NCBI RefSeq assembly: GCF_030656345.1
Contig: NZ_JAUSNR010000053.1
Span: 1-46,626 of the forward strand
Length of the DNA stretch: 46,626 bases
DNA from: Pseudotabrizicola sp.
Lineage (GTDB): Bacteria; Pseudomonadota; Alphaproteobacteria; Rhodobacterales; Rhodobacteraceae
Reading direction: 5' to 3'
Shown here in pieces: positions 7,973 through 16,284 of this stretch. The position numbers and the translations under genes were made by a program. How positions within the stretch are numbered: the first letter of the stretch is position 1; each line of letters opens with the position of its first letter. The notes under the pieces are model-generated. The model had not been told where the DNA came from. It saw nothing but the letters and a program-made list of their open reading frames with translations, and ran no database searches.

Positions 7973-8965
7973 ATGGCCCGGAAAAACATGTTCGAAGGCA
8001 TTACCGCGGCTCAGCGGTCCGAAGACCCCGAGATGGCTGCCATTCCCCCCAGTGCTGAGAAAATGCCAGAGGTATTTCAAAGTGGCGGCCCGATTGCCGC
8101 AATTCGCAACGATTTGCGCAGCCTGAGCAGCCGTTCCGTACAAGACATTGACCCCGAGATGATCGAGGACACTGGCCTCAAGGATCGTTTAGGCGGCATC
8201 GACGACGATATCGCGGAGCTGCGCGACAGCATTGCGAGGCACGGACAGCAGGTTCCTATCCTCTTGCGTCCCCATCCTAAGCTCAGCGGCCGTTATCAGG
8301 TGGTTTATGGGCGGCGGCGGCTTGCGGCCATCCGTTCATTGCGAACACCTGTCAAAGCGCTCATCCGAACCTTGTCTGATGAAGAAGCTGTCCTTGCGCA
8401 AGGGCAGGAAAACAACGTTCGCAAAGATCCCTCTTTCATCGAAAAGGCACTCTTTGCGGGCGACCTCGAAGAGGCGGGCTATGATGCAAAGGTTGTGCAG
8501 GACGCGCTGAACGTCAATCGGAGCCACACCTCGCACATGCGTAAGGTGCGCGAGGCCATCCCACGCGACATTATCGAGCGCATAGGTGCGGCGCCCTCCG
8601 TAGGGTGGAAACGCTGGTATGAACTAGCGGCCCGCCTTCTCGATGAAAATGTCGATGTCGCTACAGTGCACCCTGCCCCGTTCCCGACTGGCCTCACATC
8701 TGACCAGAGATTCGACCTCTGGTCGAAATTGGCGACAAAGTCTGGAAAAAACAGCAAAGCGCCGAAACCCCAGCAACCACAATCCATGTTGGTGAAGGCG
8801 CAGGATGGTTCGGTCATTGGCACCATTGCGCTGCAGAATGACACGCTAAGCTTTCGGGCAGCATCCAAAGGCGATCCGTTTGCGGCATGGCTGCATGAGA
8901 ACGCCGAAACGGTGTTCCCGCGCCTGCATGAAAAATTCCTTGCCCGCTCTGAAAAACCGGAGTGA
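7973..8965 (+). CDS. repB: RepB, ParB-type centromere-binding protein
   Basis: A 330-residue protein with the ParB/RepB order. A short N-terminal RepA-contact tail (MARKNMFEGI) is followed by a ParB N-domain with ELRDSIARHGQQVPILLRP and YQVVYGRRRLAAIR (the GRRR CTP-binding motif) and AQGQENNVRKDPSFIEKA, then a helix-turn-helix region (DALNVNRSHTSHMRKV) and the RepB C-terminal domain. It binds parS sites and loads RepA for plasmid segregation. It starts one base after the repA stop. Confidence 0.95.
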   Translation: MARKNMFEGITAAQRSEDPEMAAIPPSAEKMPEVFQSGGPIAAIRNDLRSLSSRSVQDIDPEMIEDTGLKDRLGGIDDDIAELRDSIARHGQQVPILLRPHPKLSGRYQVVYGRRRLAAIRSLRTPVKALIRTLSDEEAVLAQGQENNVRKDPSFIEKALFAGDLEEAGYDAKVVQDALNVNRSHTSHMRKVREAIPRDIIERIGAAPSVGWKRWYELAARLLDENVDVATVHPAPFPTGLTSDQRFDLWSKLATKSGKNSKAPKPQQPQSMLVKAQDGSVIGTIALQNDTLSFRAASKGDPFAAWLHENAETVFPRLHEKFLARSEKPE

Positions 8966-9004
8966 GCAAGCGATGCGACGAAAACAACAGAGGAGCAATG
9001 TCGG

Positions 9005-9089
9005 AAAAGAATAGGCCTCCCGAATGGAAACCACCCGGAAGGCCCGCGCAAAACACAGGGCGCCAACCCTGAGAATGCTCATCACTAGC
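9005..9089 (-). ncRNA. repABC antisense counter-transcribed RNA (ctRNA)
   Basis: The repB-repC gap carries a reverse-strand transcription unit. A -35 box TTGCTT (9124-9119), exactly 17 bp, and a -10 box TAACTT (9101-9096) give a start near 9089. The RNA then has a small hairpin CAGGG-TTGGCG-CCCTG and a 9-bp terminator stem between 9044-9036 and 9022-9014, followed by TATTCTTTT. One stem pair is U-G on the reverse-strand RNA but would be a C-A mismatch on the forward RNA, which supports reverse-strand transcription. In repABC plasmids this antisense RNA represses repC and sets incompatibility. Ends are approximate. Confidence 0.75.
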
Positions 9090-9248
9090 CAGAGCAAGTT
9101 AGCGCAGGCCCGAATCGCAAGCAACATCGCATCGCGGTGATCTGATATCTTTTATCCTTTATCTGAACAAAAGAGCCAGAATACCCGCGGAAATTTGCGC
9201 AAAGCAGTCCTTATTCGGACAGTCCTACACGTTCCGCGTGAATATATC

Positions 9249-10400
9249 ATGGAACAGATCGCAACCACGCCCATGCTTCGGCATGTCCGGCGCCCCAATT
9301 TGTCGTCTCAGAAACCTCAGGCGCCGACCCCTGCAGCCGACAAGGACAATCGTTGGCATATCCTTGATCTGGCAAAGACCTGCCGCCGCCGTCTGAAGCT
9401 TCGAGATCGCGACATCGCCGTCTTGCGGGGACTGTTGTCCCTCCTGCCCTCGCAAGCGCGACCTGACCAAATGGTGGTCTTTGCATCCAACCGGGTTCTG
9501 ATTGATCGTTGCGATGGCATCGACGAACGCACTCTTCGTCGTCGGATTGCTCACTTGCAGGACTGCGGGATGGTTGAACGCCGGACAAGCCCCAACGGCA
9601 AGCGATATCAAGTACGCGACGATCACCAGGCCGCGCTGCTGACCTATGGCATCGATCTCGCACCTCTTTTCCACATCCAGAGCCATCTGGAAGCCATGGC
9701 AGAAGACTGCCGCCACGAAACCGTAAGAATCAAAGTGCTTCGCTCCTTGATCAGAGATGTTTTGTTCAAAATTCCGCCACATCAAATCACTGACGTTCAA
9801 AACGAAGCTCAACGCGCGCTTAGAAGAGTGCTCGATAGCAATCAATTGCAGAAAATCCTGACACAGCTTGAAGATGCTGCGCCCGTAATGATCCCTCAAT
9901 CCATGGACAACGTGACTCAGCCGACAACACATCTGTCCGTCAGCGACGGTCAAAATGACCGCCATATTCAGAGTTCGTATAAAGATAATTTAGAATCTGA
10001 AGAGGCTGAGAGCAAAACCTTGAGCAACCCTGTGCATGAAATACCCACCAACACGGATCATGCCGACATCACAGTGGACGAATGCATGGACCTTGCTCGA
10101 ACTGCTAGAGAAATGTCTCCTAGACAGCCTCAATGCTGGGAGGATCTGATTGATCTTTCAACAAGACTTGCCCCTGCCATCGGCCTTCAGGGAACAGTTA
10201 TTCGTGAAGCGGAGAAGCACTTGGGAAAGCACGGCTGCGCTTTAGCCGTTCTTGGTCTTGTCGAAGCGTTTGGCAGAGTTCGCAACCCAGAAGCCTATCT
10301 AACCGCTCTTGTGCAGCGTCGTCTCAAGCAAGGCCTCGATCTCGTCCGAATGTTTCGTTCCCTCGTTCGGCCCGGTAAGCCAGTAGCTGCCCTCGCTTAG
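9249..10400 (+). CDS. repC: RepC replication initiator
   Basis: A 383-residue RepC family protein, the initiator unique to alphaproteobacterial repABC plasmids. The N-terminal winged-helix half contains LKLRDRDIAVLRGLL, VFASNRVLIDRCDGIDERTLR and RRIAHLQDCGMVERR, then the linker and C-terminal domain with NPEAYLTALVQRR. RepC binds the origin, which in studied members lies inside its own gene. ATG 9249 is preferred; a TTG at 9195 would add 18 residues without family support. No strong ribosome-binding site is visible, consistent with control by the antisense RNA upstream. Codon use in the middle is clearly AT-richer than in its neighbours. Confidence 0.95.
   Translation: MEQIATTPMLRHVRRPNLSSQKPQAPTPAADKDNRWHILDLAKTCRRRLKLRDRDIAVLRGLLSLLPSQARPDQMVVFASNRVLIDRCDGIDERTLRRRIAHLQDCGMVERRTSPNGKRYQVRDDHQAALLTYGIDLAPLFHIQSHLEAMAEDCRHETVRIKVLRSLIRDVLFKIPPHQITDVQNEAQRALRRVLDSNQLQKILTQLEDAAPVMIPQSMDNVTQPTTHLSVSDGQNDRHIQSSYKDNLESEEAESKTLSNPVHEIPTNTDHADITVDECMDLARTAREMSPRQPQCWEDLIDLSTRLAPAIGLQGTVIREAEKHLGKHGCALAVLGLVEAFGRVRNPEAYLTALVQRRLKQGLDLVRMFRSLVRPGKPVAALA
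9947..10020. other. oriV: Candidate replication origin inside repC
   Basis: An AT-rich stretch within repC (about 9962-10020) directly preceded by the inverted repeat CGGTCA-AAA-TGACCG (9947-9961). In characterised repABC plasmids oriV lies in the central AT-rich part of repC. This assignment rests on position and composition only. Confidence 0.4.
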
Positions 10401-10407
10401 TCCAGGA

Positions 10408-10427
10408 ATGTTTACCCCGGTAAACAT
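10408..10427. repeat. Palindrome 1 after repC, candidate parS
   Basis: ATGTTTACC-CC-GGTAAACAT, 8 bp after the repC stop; one further A-T pair extends it. It contains GTT-N10-AAC, the outer pattern of repABC partition sites bound by RepB, though the centre is CC rather than GC. An operator for the downstream ParB-like gene is the main alternative. Confidence 0.6.
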
Positions 10428-10459
10428 TTGTTGGTGCTTTGCAGGGGCCGATGCACGTG

Positions 10460-10479
10460 ATGTATACCGGGGTAAACAT
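10460..10479. repeat. Palindrome 2 after repC, candidate parS
   Basis: ATGTATACC-GG-GGTAAACAT, the same palindrome as at 10408 with one arm base changed. The copies start 52 bp apart, about five helical turns, so both face the same side of the DNA. Paired sites suit cooperative binding. Confidence 0.6.
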
Positions 10480-10548
10480 GAGGCTGTCGCTCTACGCAGC
10501 AGAGAGTTTGAGAATAGTTGATTTGAGGGTGACGGGAAGTGAGATCGG

Positions 10549-10571
10549 GAGAGTGGCTCCTGGCGCCCGTC
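10549..10571 (+). promoter_or_regulatory. Conserved leader element, copy A
   Basis: GAGAGTGGCTCC-T-GGCG-C-CCGTC ends 14 bases before the ParB-like ATG. The same 23-base block with two changes lies at the same distance before the DUF932 gene (44740-44762). Confidence 0.55.
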
Positions 10572-10585
10572 CTAGAGAAAACCTG

Positions 10586-12685
10586 ATGGCCCAAGCTGCC
10601 CAGAAGATCACCCTTTCGTCCTCACAGGACATCCCCTTTGACAAGCTGGTGCTGAGCCAGTCCAATATCCGGCGTATCAAGGCCCGTGTGTCGGTTGAAG
10701 AGTTGGCCAAGGACATTGCTCGCCGCGGCTTGTTGCAAAGCCTGAGCGTGCGGCCCGTGCTGAATGCCGATGGCGTCGAGACCGGCGCGTTCGAGATCCC
10801 AGCTGGCGGTCAGCGTTTGCAGGCGCTGTCGTTGCTGGTGAAGCAGAAACGGCTCGCGAAAACCGCGCCTATCCCCTGCATTGTGCGGGACGTAGCTTCG
10901 GGCATCCTTGCCGAAGATGACTCTCTGGCTGAGAACATCCAGCGCGTCACTCTGCACCCGCTTGACCAGTTCCGTGCCTTCCAGCTCTTGCGCGAGAAGG
11001 GTCAGTGCGAGGACGCGATCGCGGCGGCCTTCTTCGTGACGTCGCAGATCGTCAAGCAGCGTCTGAAACATGCCTCCGTGGCCCCTGCCCTGCTCGAGGT
11101 CTATGCCGAGGATGGCATGACTCTCGAACAACTCATGGCCTTCACGGTAAACCCCGATCACGTGCGTCAGGTTCAGGTTTGGGATGCGGTGAAAAACTCT
11201 TGGAACAAGGAACCCCATGCCATCCGGCGGATGCTGACCGAAACATCCGTCCGCGCCTCGGATCGTCGCGCGGTATTCGTTGGCGATGACGGCGGCTGGC
11301 TCGAGGACCCTGCCTTGCTCGACCCTCTGGTGGCAGAGAAGCTTCACACCGAGGCTGAAACGCTTGCCGGTGAGGGTTGGAAATGGATCGAGGTGGCGAC
11401 CGACCTGCCCTATGGCTACAGCCACGGCTTGCGGCGTCTGGCCGGTGATCAGGCGCCTATGACCGACGCGGAAAGCTCGACCCATGCGGCGCTTCTCGCG
11501 GAGTATCGTGCGCTGGAGGACGAGTACCCCGAGGAGGTCGACGCAATGCTCGGTGAGCTTGAGATGTCGATCGAGGCCTTTGAGGCGCGGCCATTGATCT
11601 TTGAGCCGGTCGAAGTTGCCCGCGCGGGCGCCTTCGTCACGCTGGATCGGGATGGCGGTCTTGCGGTTTATCGTGGTTATGTCCGGCCCGAGGATGAGCC
11701 GCGTGAGGACGCTGCGGTCCAAGATGTCGGAGACGTCGATGCTGTGGGGCAGGGGCCCGATACCGGGGTTTCCGGCTGGCAGCCTTCGGCGACCTCCGGA
11801 GACGGCACCGTGATCACTACTGGTGGCCAGCCGATCGGCGCGGATATGTCAGAGGACGAGGATGACGGCGCGTTGAAACCTCTCCCCGAGCGGTTGGTCA
11901 TGGAACTGATTGCCCACCGGACGCTGTCGCTGCGCGAGGCCATCGGGCGCTCACCTGACGTGGCACTGACGCTGCTGCTCCTGAAGCTCGTGACGGACAC
12001 CTTCCGCACTTCCAGTGCCTCGGGCAGCTGCCTCGAGGCCGCGGTGCGTCACGTCTACATGTCGGCGCAAGCGCCTGATCTGAAGGACAGCGTGGTGGCC
12101 AAGCTGGTCGATGAACACCACGCGGCCTGGGAGGCCGACCTGCCTCTCGGCGATGATGCTGCGCTCTGGGATTATCTAACGGTGCTCGATCAGGGCAGTC
12201 GTCTGGCGCTGCTGGTGCATTGCCTCAGCTTCGGGATCAACGCGCTCCATGAAAAGGCGAATCCCTACGGCGTAGGCATCACGACCAGCGGCCTGACCCG
12301 CCGCATGGCGCATGCCGATCTCGTGGCGCAGCCGGTGGATCTCGACATGGTCGAGGCGGGCTGGGAACCGACGGTCGACGGCTATCTCAGCCGCGTGCCC
12401 AAGGCCCGGATCTTGGAGGCCGTGCGCGAGGCGAAGGGCGAGGGCACCGCTCAGCTTCTCGACCATCTGAAGAAGGGCGAAATGGCCACCGAAGCCGAGC
12501 GGCTCCTCAAGGGCAGCGGCTGGTTGCCCGAGGTCCTGCGCCGCGCCGATCTGGTCGCACTGGACGGCGAGGAAATCGCAGAAGGGCAGGGGGATGACGT
12601 GGTCCAGCCCGAAGAGGTCGATCTGCCGGCCTTCCTGACCGCCGATCTGCCGAGCAGCGGCGCGTCGATGATGGCGGCAGAGTGA
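10586..12685 (+). CDS. Large ParB-like nuclease/partition-domain protein
   Basis: A 699-residue protein. Residues about 13-150 form a ParB N-domain: LSQSNIRRIKARVSVEELA, LLQSLSVRPV, FEIPAGGQRLQAL (GGQR in place of GERR) and DSLAENIQRVTLHPLDQFRA. A KorB/HTH-like segment follows (AFFVTSQIVKQRLKHASV). The long remainder is acidic and of unknown fold. It is not the plasmid RepB; homologues sit on alphaproteobacterial plasmids beside DUF932 and RadC genes, in a module thought to be linked to DNA transfer or maintenance. ATG 10586 is chosen over upstream ATGs because the conserved leader block lies at fixed distance from it and the upstream codons overlap the palindromes. Confidence 0.85.
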   Translation: MAQAAQKITLSSSQDIPFDKLVLSQSNIRRIKARVSVEELAKDIARRGLLQSLSVRPVLNADGVETGAFEIPAGGQRLQALSLLVKQKRLAKTAPIPCIVRDVASGILAEDDSLAENIQRVTLHPLDQFRAFQLLREKGQCEDAIAAAFFVTSQIVKQRLKHASVAPALLEVYAEDGMTLEQLMAFTVNPDHVRQVQVWDAVKNSWNKEPHAIRRMLTETSVRASDRRAVFVGDDGGWLEDPALLDPLVAEKLHTEAETLAGEGWKWIEVATDLPYGYSHGLRRLAGDQAPMTDAESSTHAALLAEYRALEDEYPEEVDAMLGELEMSIEAFEARPLIFEPVEVARAGAFVTLDRDGGLAVYRGYVRPEDEPREDAAVQDVGDVDAVGQGPDTGVSGWQPSATSGDGTVITTGGQPIGADMSEDEDDGALKPLPERLVMELIAHRTLSLREAIGRSPDVALTLLLLKLVTDTFRTSSASGSCLEAAVRHVYMSAQAPDLKDSVVAKLVDEHHAAWEADLPLGDDAALWDYLTVLDQGSRLALLVHCLSFGINALHEKANPYGVGITTSGLTRRMAHADLVAQPVDLDMVEAGWEPTVDGYLSRVPKARILEAVREAKGEGTAQLLDHLKKGEMATEAERLLKGSGWLPEVLRRADLVALDGEEIAEGQGDDVVQPEEVDLPAFLTADLPSSGASMMAAE

Positions 12686-12775
12686 TCTGAGCCATGTTGG
12701 GGCCTCGAAACCCGCCCCCATTCACAACAAAATACAACAATATCAATATGATGAGTGCGAACTCTCGCATTCAGG

Positions 12776-13219
12776 ATGAGAAATCATGTCTGCAACCACA
12801 TCATCGACACAGTACCCGTGGGCGCGCTTATTCGCTACACTGACGGCAGTCCCAAAGCGCCGGCACGCTTCACCAAGAAGCTCGCGGCCTAGGAACGATC
12901 GAACGGCGTCGGTCGTCTTGTGAAGAAGGAAACGCCGCGGCTCTATCCGACCTGGACAGCACCCGCCTCCTTCAGGCTGCATAAGGGCAACTTCTCCTCC
13001 GACGGGGTGATCCTCGTCACCATCATGCGGAGCCATTCGGCCGACAGCAGGCTGATCTTCGAGGTGGCCGAGGAACCCAAAGCCGAACTGCTGCATCTGG
13101 CGGAGTCCATCACCGCGGCTGAGCTCTGGATCGTGCGCGAAGGCTATCGCAACGTCCGTCTCGAAATCGTCGGCACTGAGCACGGCGAAAGGGCAGGGCG
13201 CGCGGAACTGGCCGCCTGA
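12776..13219 (+). pseudogene. Small conserved hypothetical gene, interrupted by amber codon
   Basis: One frame from ATG 12776 reads MRNHVCNHIIDTVPVGALIR..., ending FTKKLAA, then TAG at 12890-12892, then continues ERSNGVGRLVKKETPRLY and on to a stop at 13219 with no further interruption. The product would be 147 residues and both halves look like one soluble protein, so a single nonsense change (TGG to TAG is likely) has split it. The 3' part alone could be made from ATG/GTG codons near 12917-12920. I know no function for it. It follows the ParB-like gene directly, and the cargo block begins soon after its end. Confidence 0.65.
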
Positions 13220-13323
13220 TTCGCGTCGATGCCGGTCCGCTGTGGATAGAACCGCTGGTCAGGAGGTCGACGACTGGATCGCGGCCCTTCTGTCGGTCTT
13301 GGCGCTTCTGGCAGTGTTCCGGC

Positions 13324-13803
13324 TCAGACTGGGGGGTAGCTTTGGAAAACCTCGGCGCTACCATCCTGCCGGATCAGGTATACGACGTAGGCCTCGCGTT
13401 CTGCCTCTGGGCCCATGCCGGGCGAGCCGTAAGGCATGTCCGGCACCGCCAGTCCAACGGCTTCAGGGCGGTCTGCCAACAGACGACGGATGTCGGCGGG
13501 TGGCACATGACCCTCGATCACATAGCCTTCGACGTGGGCCGTATGACAGGACGCCATGTTTTCCGGAACGCCGCTGGTGACCTTGTGAGCCTGAAGGGCG
13601 TCGTAATCGAGCAGCTCGACGGTGGCGGCGAAGCCGTCGGCTTCTATGATCTCAATCCAAGCTGTGCAACACCCGCAGTTGGGATCCTTGGCCACGTGGA
13701 TCGCCGTAGGTGCGGCGTCGGCTGCTGCGGGCCGAAGGCCAACGGCAACGACAGCAGCAATTGCAAACAAGGAAGCGCGACGAGTGAGAGCGAGATGATT
13801 CAT
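13324..13803 (-). CDS. DUF411 secreted metal-binding protein
   Basis: A 159-residue protein with a Tat-like signal peptide (TRRASLFAIAAVVAVGL, cleavage near ADA, about residue 30), then VAKDPNCGCCTAWIEIIEADGF with the CGCC motif and GVPENMASCHTAHVEGYVIEGHVP, both hallmarks of DUF411. Members are periplasmic and often encoded in copper and other metal resistance clusters; metal binding through the Cys/His motifs is inferred. ATG 13803 gives a proper signal peptide; the longer frame from 13890 does not. It heads the cargo block after the backbone pseudogene. Confidence 0.85.
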   Translation of the reverse strand: MNHLALTRRASLFAIAAVVAVGLRPAAADAAPTAIHVAKDPNCGCCTAWIEIIEADGFAATVELLDYDALQAHKVTSGVPENMASCHTAHVEGYVIEGHVPPADIRRLLADRPEAVGLAVPDMPYGSPGMGPEAEREAYVVYLIRQDGSAEVFQSYPPV

Positions 13804-13970
13804 ATCTGCGTACCGATCCGGAGCATGGCTTTTGGACGCATCCTTGACTGCATCGGTTTGCTCCACAAGGCGCTTCAAGGTCGCAGCCACGCAGATGTGC
13901 GGTCAGACCGATTGTCTGACTGCGTTCCGGCCGGTCTTGGGCGCGCTTAAACGATAAGGGTGACAGACGC

Positions 13971-15950
13971 TCAGCGTTTCTTGCCTTTGGCCTTGCCGCC
14001 GCCACGGCTTTTCTTGCCGCGATCCTTGCTGCCGCCCCGATTGCCATTGTCGATACGGACGGGAGCCTGATTAACAACCGGCGGTGGTGCCGGTGCCAGA
14101 ACTGGCGCAGCCACTGCCTCCGGCTGTCGAGCAGCTCCGAGCTGCAAAGGTGCAAGGCCGGTTTCCTCTGCCATGAAGGCTTGCCAGATCCGTGCGGGAA
14201 GGTCGCCGCCGGTGACGCCCGGCATGGGAGTATCGTCGTCGTTGCCCACCCATACCCCGACCACAAGCTGATCCGAAAATCCGACGAACCACGCGTCGCG
14301 GTTGCCCTGGCTGGTGCCCGTCTTCCCCGCCGCAAAGCCATCAAGTGCGGCGTTGCGTCCGGTGCCATTGCGCACCACCCCTTCAAGCAGCGTGACGAGG
14401 TCCGCATGGTGATCCAACGGCCGCGTGGCTTGTTGGGGAAGTGCCGCCAGCAGGCCGCCATTGCCGGTCGTCGGTGCCAGGCTGGAGATTGACCATGGTT
14501 GAATCGGCATCCGGCCCGCGGCGACCGACGCGAACGCGCCGGTCAGGTCGAGAAGTCCGACGCCTGATGTGCCAAGCGACAGGCTGAGGTTGCGGTCTAG
14601 TTCGGCATCAATGCCAAGATCGTTTGCAGCAGCGATGATGTCGTCAATGCCAACCTCTTGCGCCAGACGCACGGTTGCCGCGTTGAGTGACTGCGCAAAC
14701 GCCTGATCCATGCGCACGCGACCGGCATAGTTTCCGCCGTAGTTCTCGGGGCGCCAGTCGCCAATCTCGATCGGTGTGTCTTGCAGGGGGGTGTCGAGCG
14801 TCCAGCCGTTTCGGAGTGCCGCCAGATAGACGAACAGTTTGAACGTCGATCCCGGTTGGCGCCGCGCCTGCACCGCCCGATTGTATTGGCTGGTTGCGTA
14901 ATCCCGGCCTCCGACCATGGCCACCACCGCGCCGTCAAGGGTCATCGCGACCAGTGCGACCTCTGTCGGGCTGCCGTTCGCCGTATCGGCCAGCTTTTCT
15001 GCAATCACGCGTTCTGCCAGTGCCTGCGACTCCGGGCGGAATGTTGTTTTGGCACGGACCGAGCCCAGACCGGGCCCGACCATCGCTGCGGCTTCGCTCA
15101 GAACAAAGTCGGCAAACCAGCTGCCACCATCCCGGCTTGGCGCACTTGTGTTGGGCGTTGCTGGCGCAGTTCGCGCGGCAAGCGCCTCGGCTTCGGTCAG
15201 CACGCCGGACTCCACCATGGCGCCCAGCACCACACTTGCGCGGGTCTGCGCGTCTTCAAGGTTGTGCAGGGCATTGGCCTTGGACGGCGCGCGGATGATC
15301 CCAGCCAGCATCGCGGACTCGGCTAGGGTCAGATCGCTGACCGGTTTGTCGAAATAGGCGAGTGCAGCCGCCCCGATGCCGACAGCGCCGCCGCCGAAAT
15401 ACACGTTGTTCAGGTAGCGCGTCAGAATGTCGTCCTTGGACAGCCGCGCCTCCAGCCGCAGGGCAATCAACGCCTCGTCTGCCTTACGCTTCATCGTTCG
15501 TTCACTGGTCAGAAACTCGATCTTGGCCAGCTGCTGGGTGATCGTACTGCCACCCTCGACCACGCCATTGGCGCGAAAGTTCCGCCAGGCCGCGCGCGCC
15601 ACACCGCGAAAATCAATGCCGCCATGGTCAAAGAAGCGCCGGTCCTCGATGGCCACGATGGCTTTGACGAGGTGATCCGGAAGATCTGCCCGCGCAGCCG
15701 GGGTGCCGCGCAACTCACCGCGCAGGCCGATCAGCGTGCCATCGGCGGCTTCGACAATAACCGCCGGTGTTGGCTCTGAACGCTCTGTGGAAAGATCAAG
15801 CGGGACGGCATAGACCAGCCAGGCCAAAGTGCCGCCGCCAATGAGAGCAATGACCATGACCAGCGCCAAAACAGCTTTGAGAATCTGTCGGCTACGACGA
15901 CGCCCGGGACGCAGAGGCGGACGGGTCACGGGGGGCGGAGTTTCAGCCAT
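13971..15950 (-). CDS. Class A penicillin-binding protein (PBP1A family)
   Basis: About 659 residues. A basic cytoplasmic tail and one membrane anchor (about residues 24-47) precede a GT51 glycosyltransferase domain with EDRRFFDHGG and GGSTITQQLAK. The transpeptidase domain has SxxK in QPGSTFKLF, SxN in AQSLNAAT and KTG in AGKTGTSQ. It polymerises and cross-links peptidoglycan in the periplasm. The C-terminus ends in a Pro/Ala stretch and a Gly/Lys/Arg-rich tail of about 25 residues. All catalytic motifs are intact. A cell-wall synthase inside metal-resistance cargo is unusual. ATG 15950 is used; a GTG at 15989 would add 13 residues. Confidence 0.92.
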   Translation of the reverse strand: MAETPPPVTRPPLRPGRRRSRQILKAVLALVMVIALIGGGTLAWLVYAVPLDLSTERSEPTPAVIVEAADGTLIGLRGELRGTPAARADLPDHLVKAIVAIEDRRFFDHGGIDFRGVARAAWRNFRANGVVEGGSTITQQLAKIEFLTSERTMKRKADEALIALRLEARLSKDDILTRYLNNVYFGGGAVGIGAAALAYFDKPVSDLTLAESAMLAGIIRAPSKANALHNLEDAQTRASVVLGAMVESGVLTEAEALAARTAPATPNTSAPSRDGGSWFADFVLSEAAAMVGPGLGSVRAKTTFRPESQALAERVIAEKLADTANGSPTEVALVAMTLDGAVVAMVGGRDYATSQYNRAVQARRQPGSTFKLFVYLAALRNGWTLDTPLQDTPIEIGDWRPENYGGNYAGRVRMDQAFAQSLNAATVRLAQEVGIDDIIAAANDLGIDAELDRNLSLSLGTSGVGLLDLTGAFASVAAGRMPIQPWSISSLAPTTGNGGLLAALPQQATRPLDHHADLVTLLEGVVRNGTGRNAALDGFAAGKTGTSQGNRDAWFVGFSDQLVVGVWVGNDDDTPMPGVTGGDLPARIWQAFMAEETGLAPLQLGAARQPEAVAAPVLAPAPPPVVNQAPVRIDNGNRGGSKDRGKKSRGGGKAKGKKR

Positions 15951-16284
15951 GTCAACTGTGCTCTGATACCGGTCGGGCTTGCAGGGCACGAACCACTGGT
16001 TTGCGGGACTTCTTCACATTTCATGAAGAACCGACAAAACAGCTTCGCGGCCGCGAAAACCTGATTGTCAGATCGCATGAGCCTTCTGCCGTATGGCACC
16101 ATGTGTCAACGTAATGTTCACCTGGGGGCCTTCGAACGCCCGTCAGCACAATCACATCTTCGCGTGTGGGCGACCTTATCCACTGAAGGACTGCCGCCCG
16201 TGAACAGGTTCGGGCAAGGCTCAGACCGTGCCGGATTGGGCATGGTTACGGTTCCCGCATCTGGATGGGTTGGTCTGATCCGGG
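15951..16284. other. Intergenic region upstream of PBP gene
   Basis: About 330 bases between two genes on the reverse strand. It must hold the PBP promoter. No ORF with a domain, no clear terminator and no named operator were seen. Confidence 0.35.

Noticed and set aside
10622..11722. 366-codon reverse-strand frame over the ParB-like gene
   Set aside because: Overlaps the conserved ParB domain on the other strand; no motif or ribosome-binding site.
13242..13336. Hydrophobic stretch DDWIAALLSVLALLAVFRLR resembling a ChrA C-terminal helix
   Set aside because: Only about 30 residues, no second motif, and it overlaps the end of DUF411; could be a chrA relic at the cargo boundary but cannot be supported.
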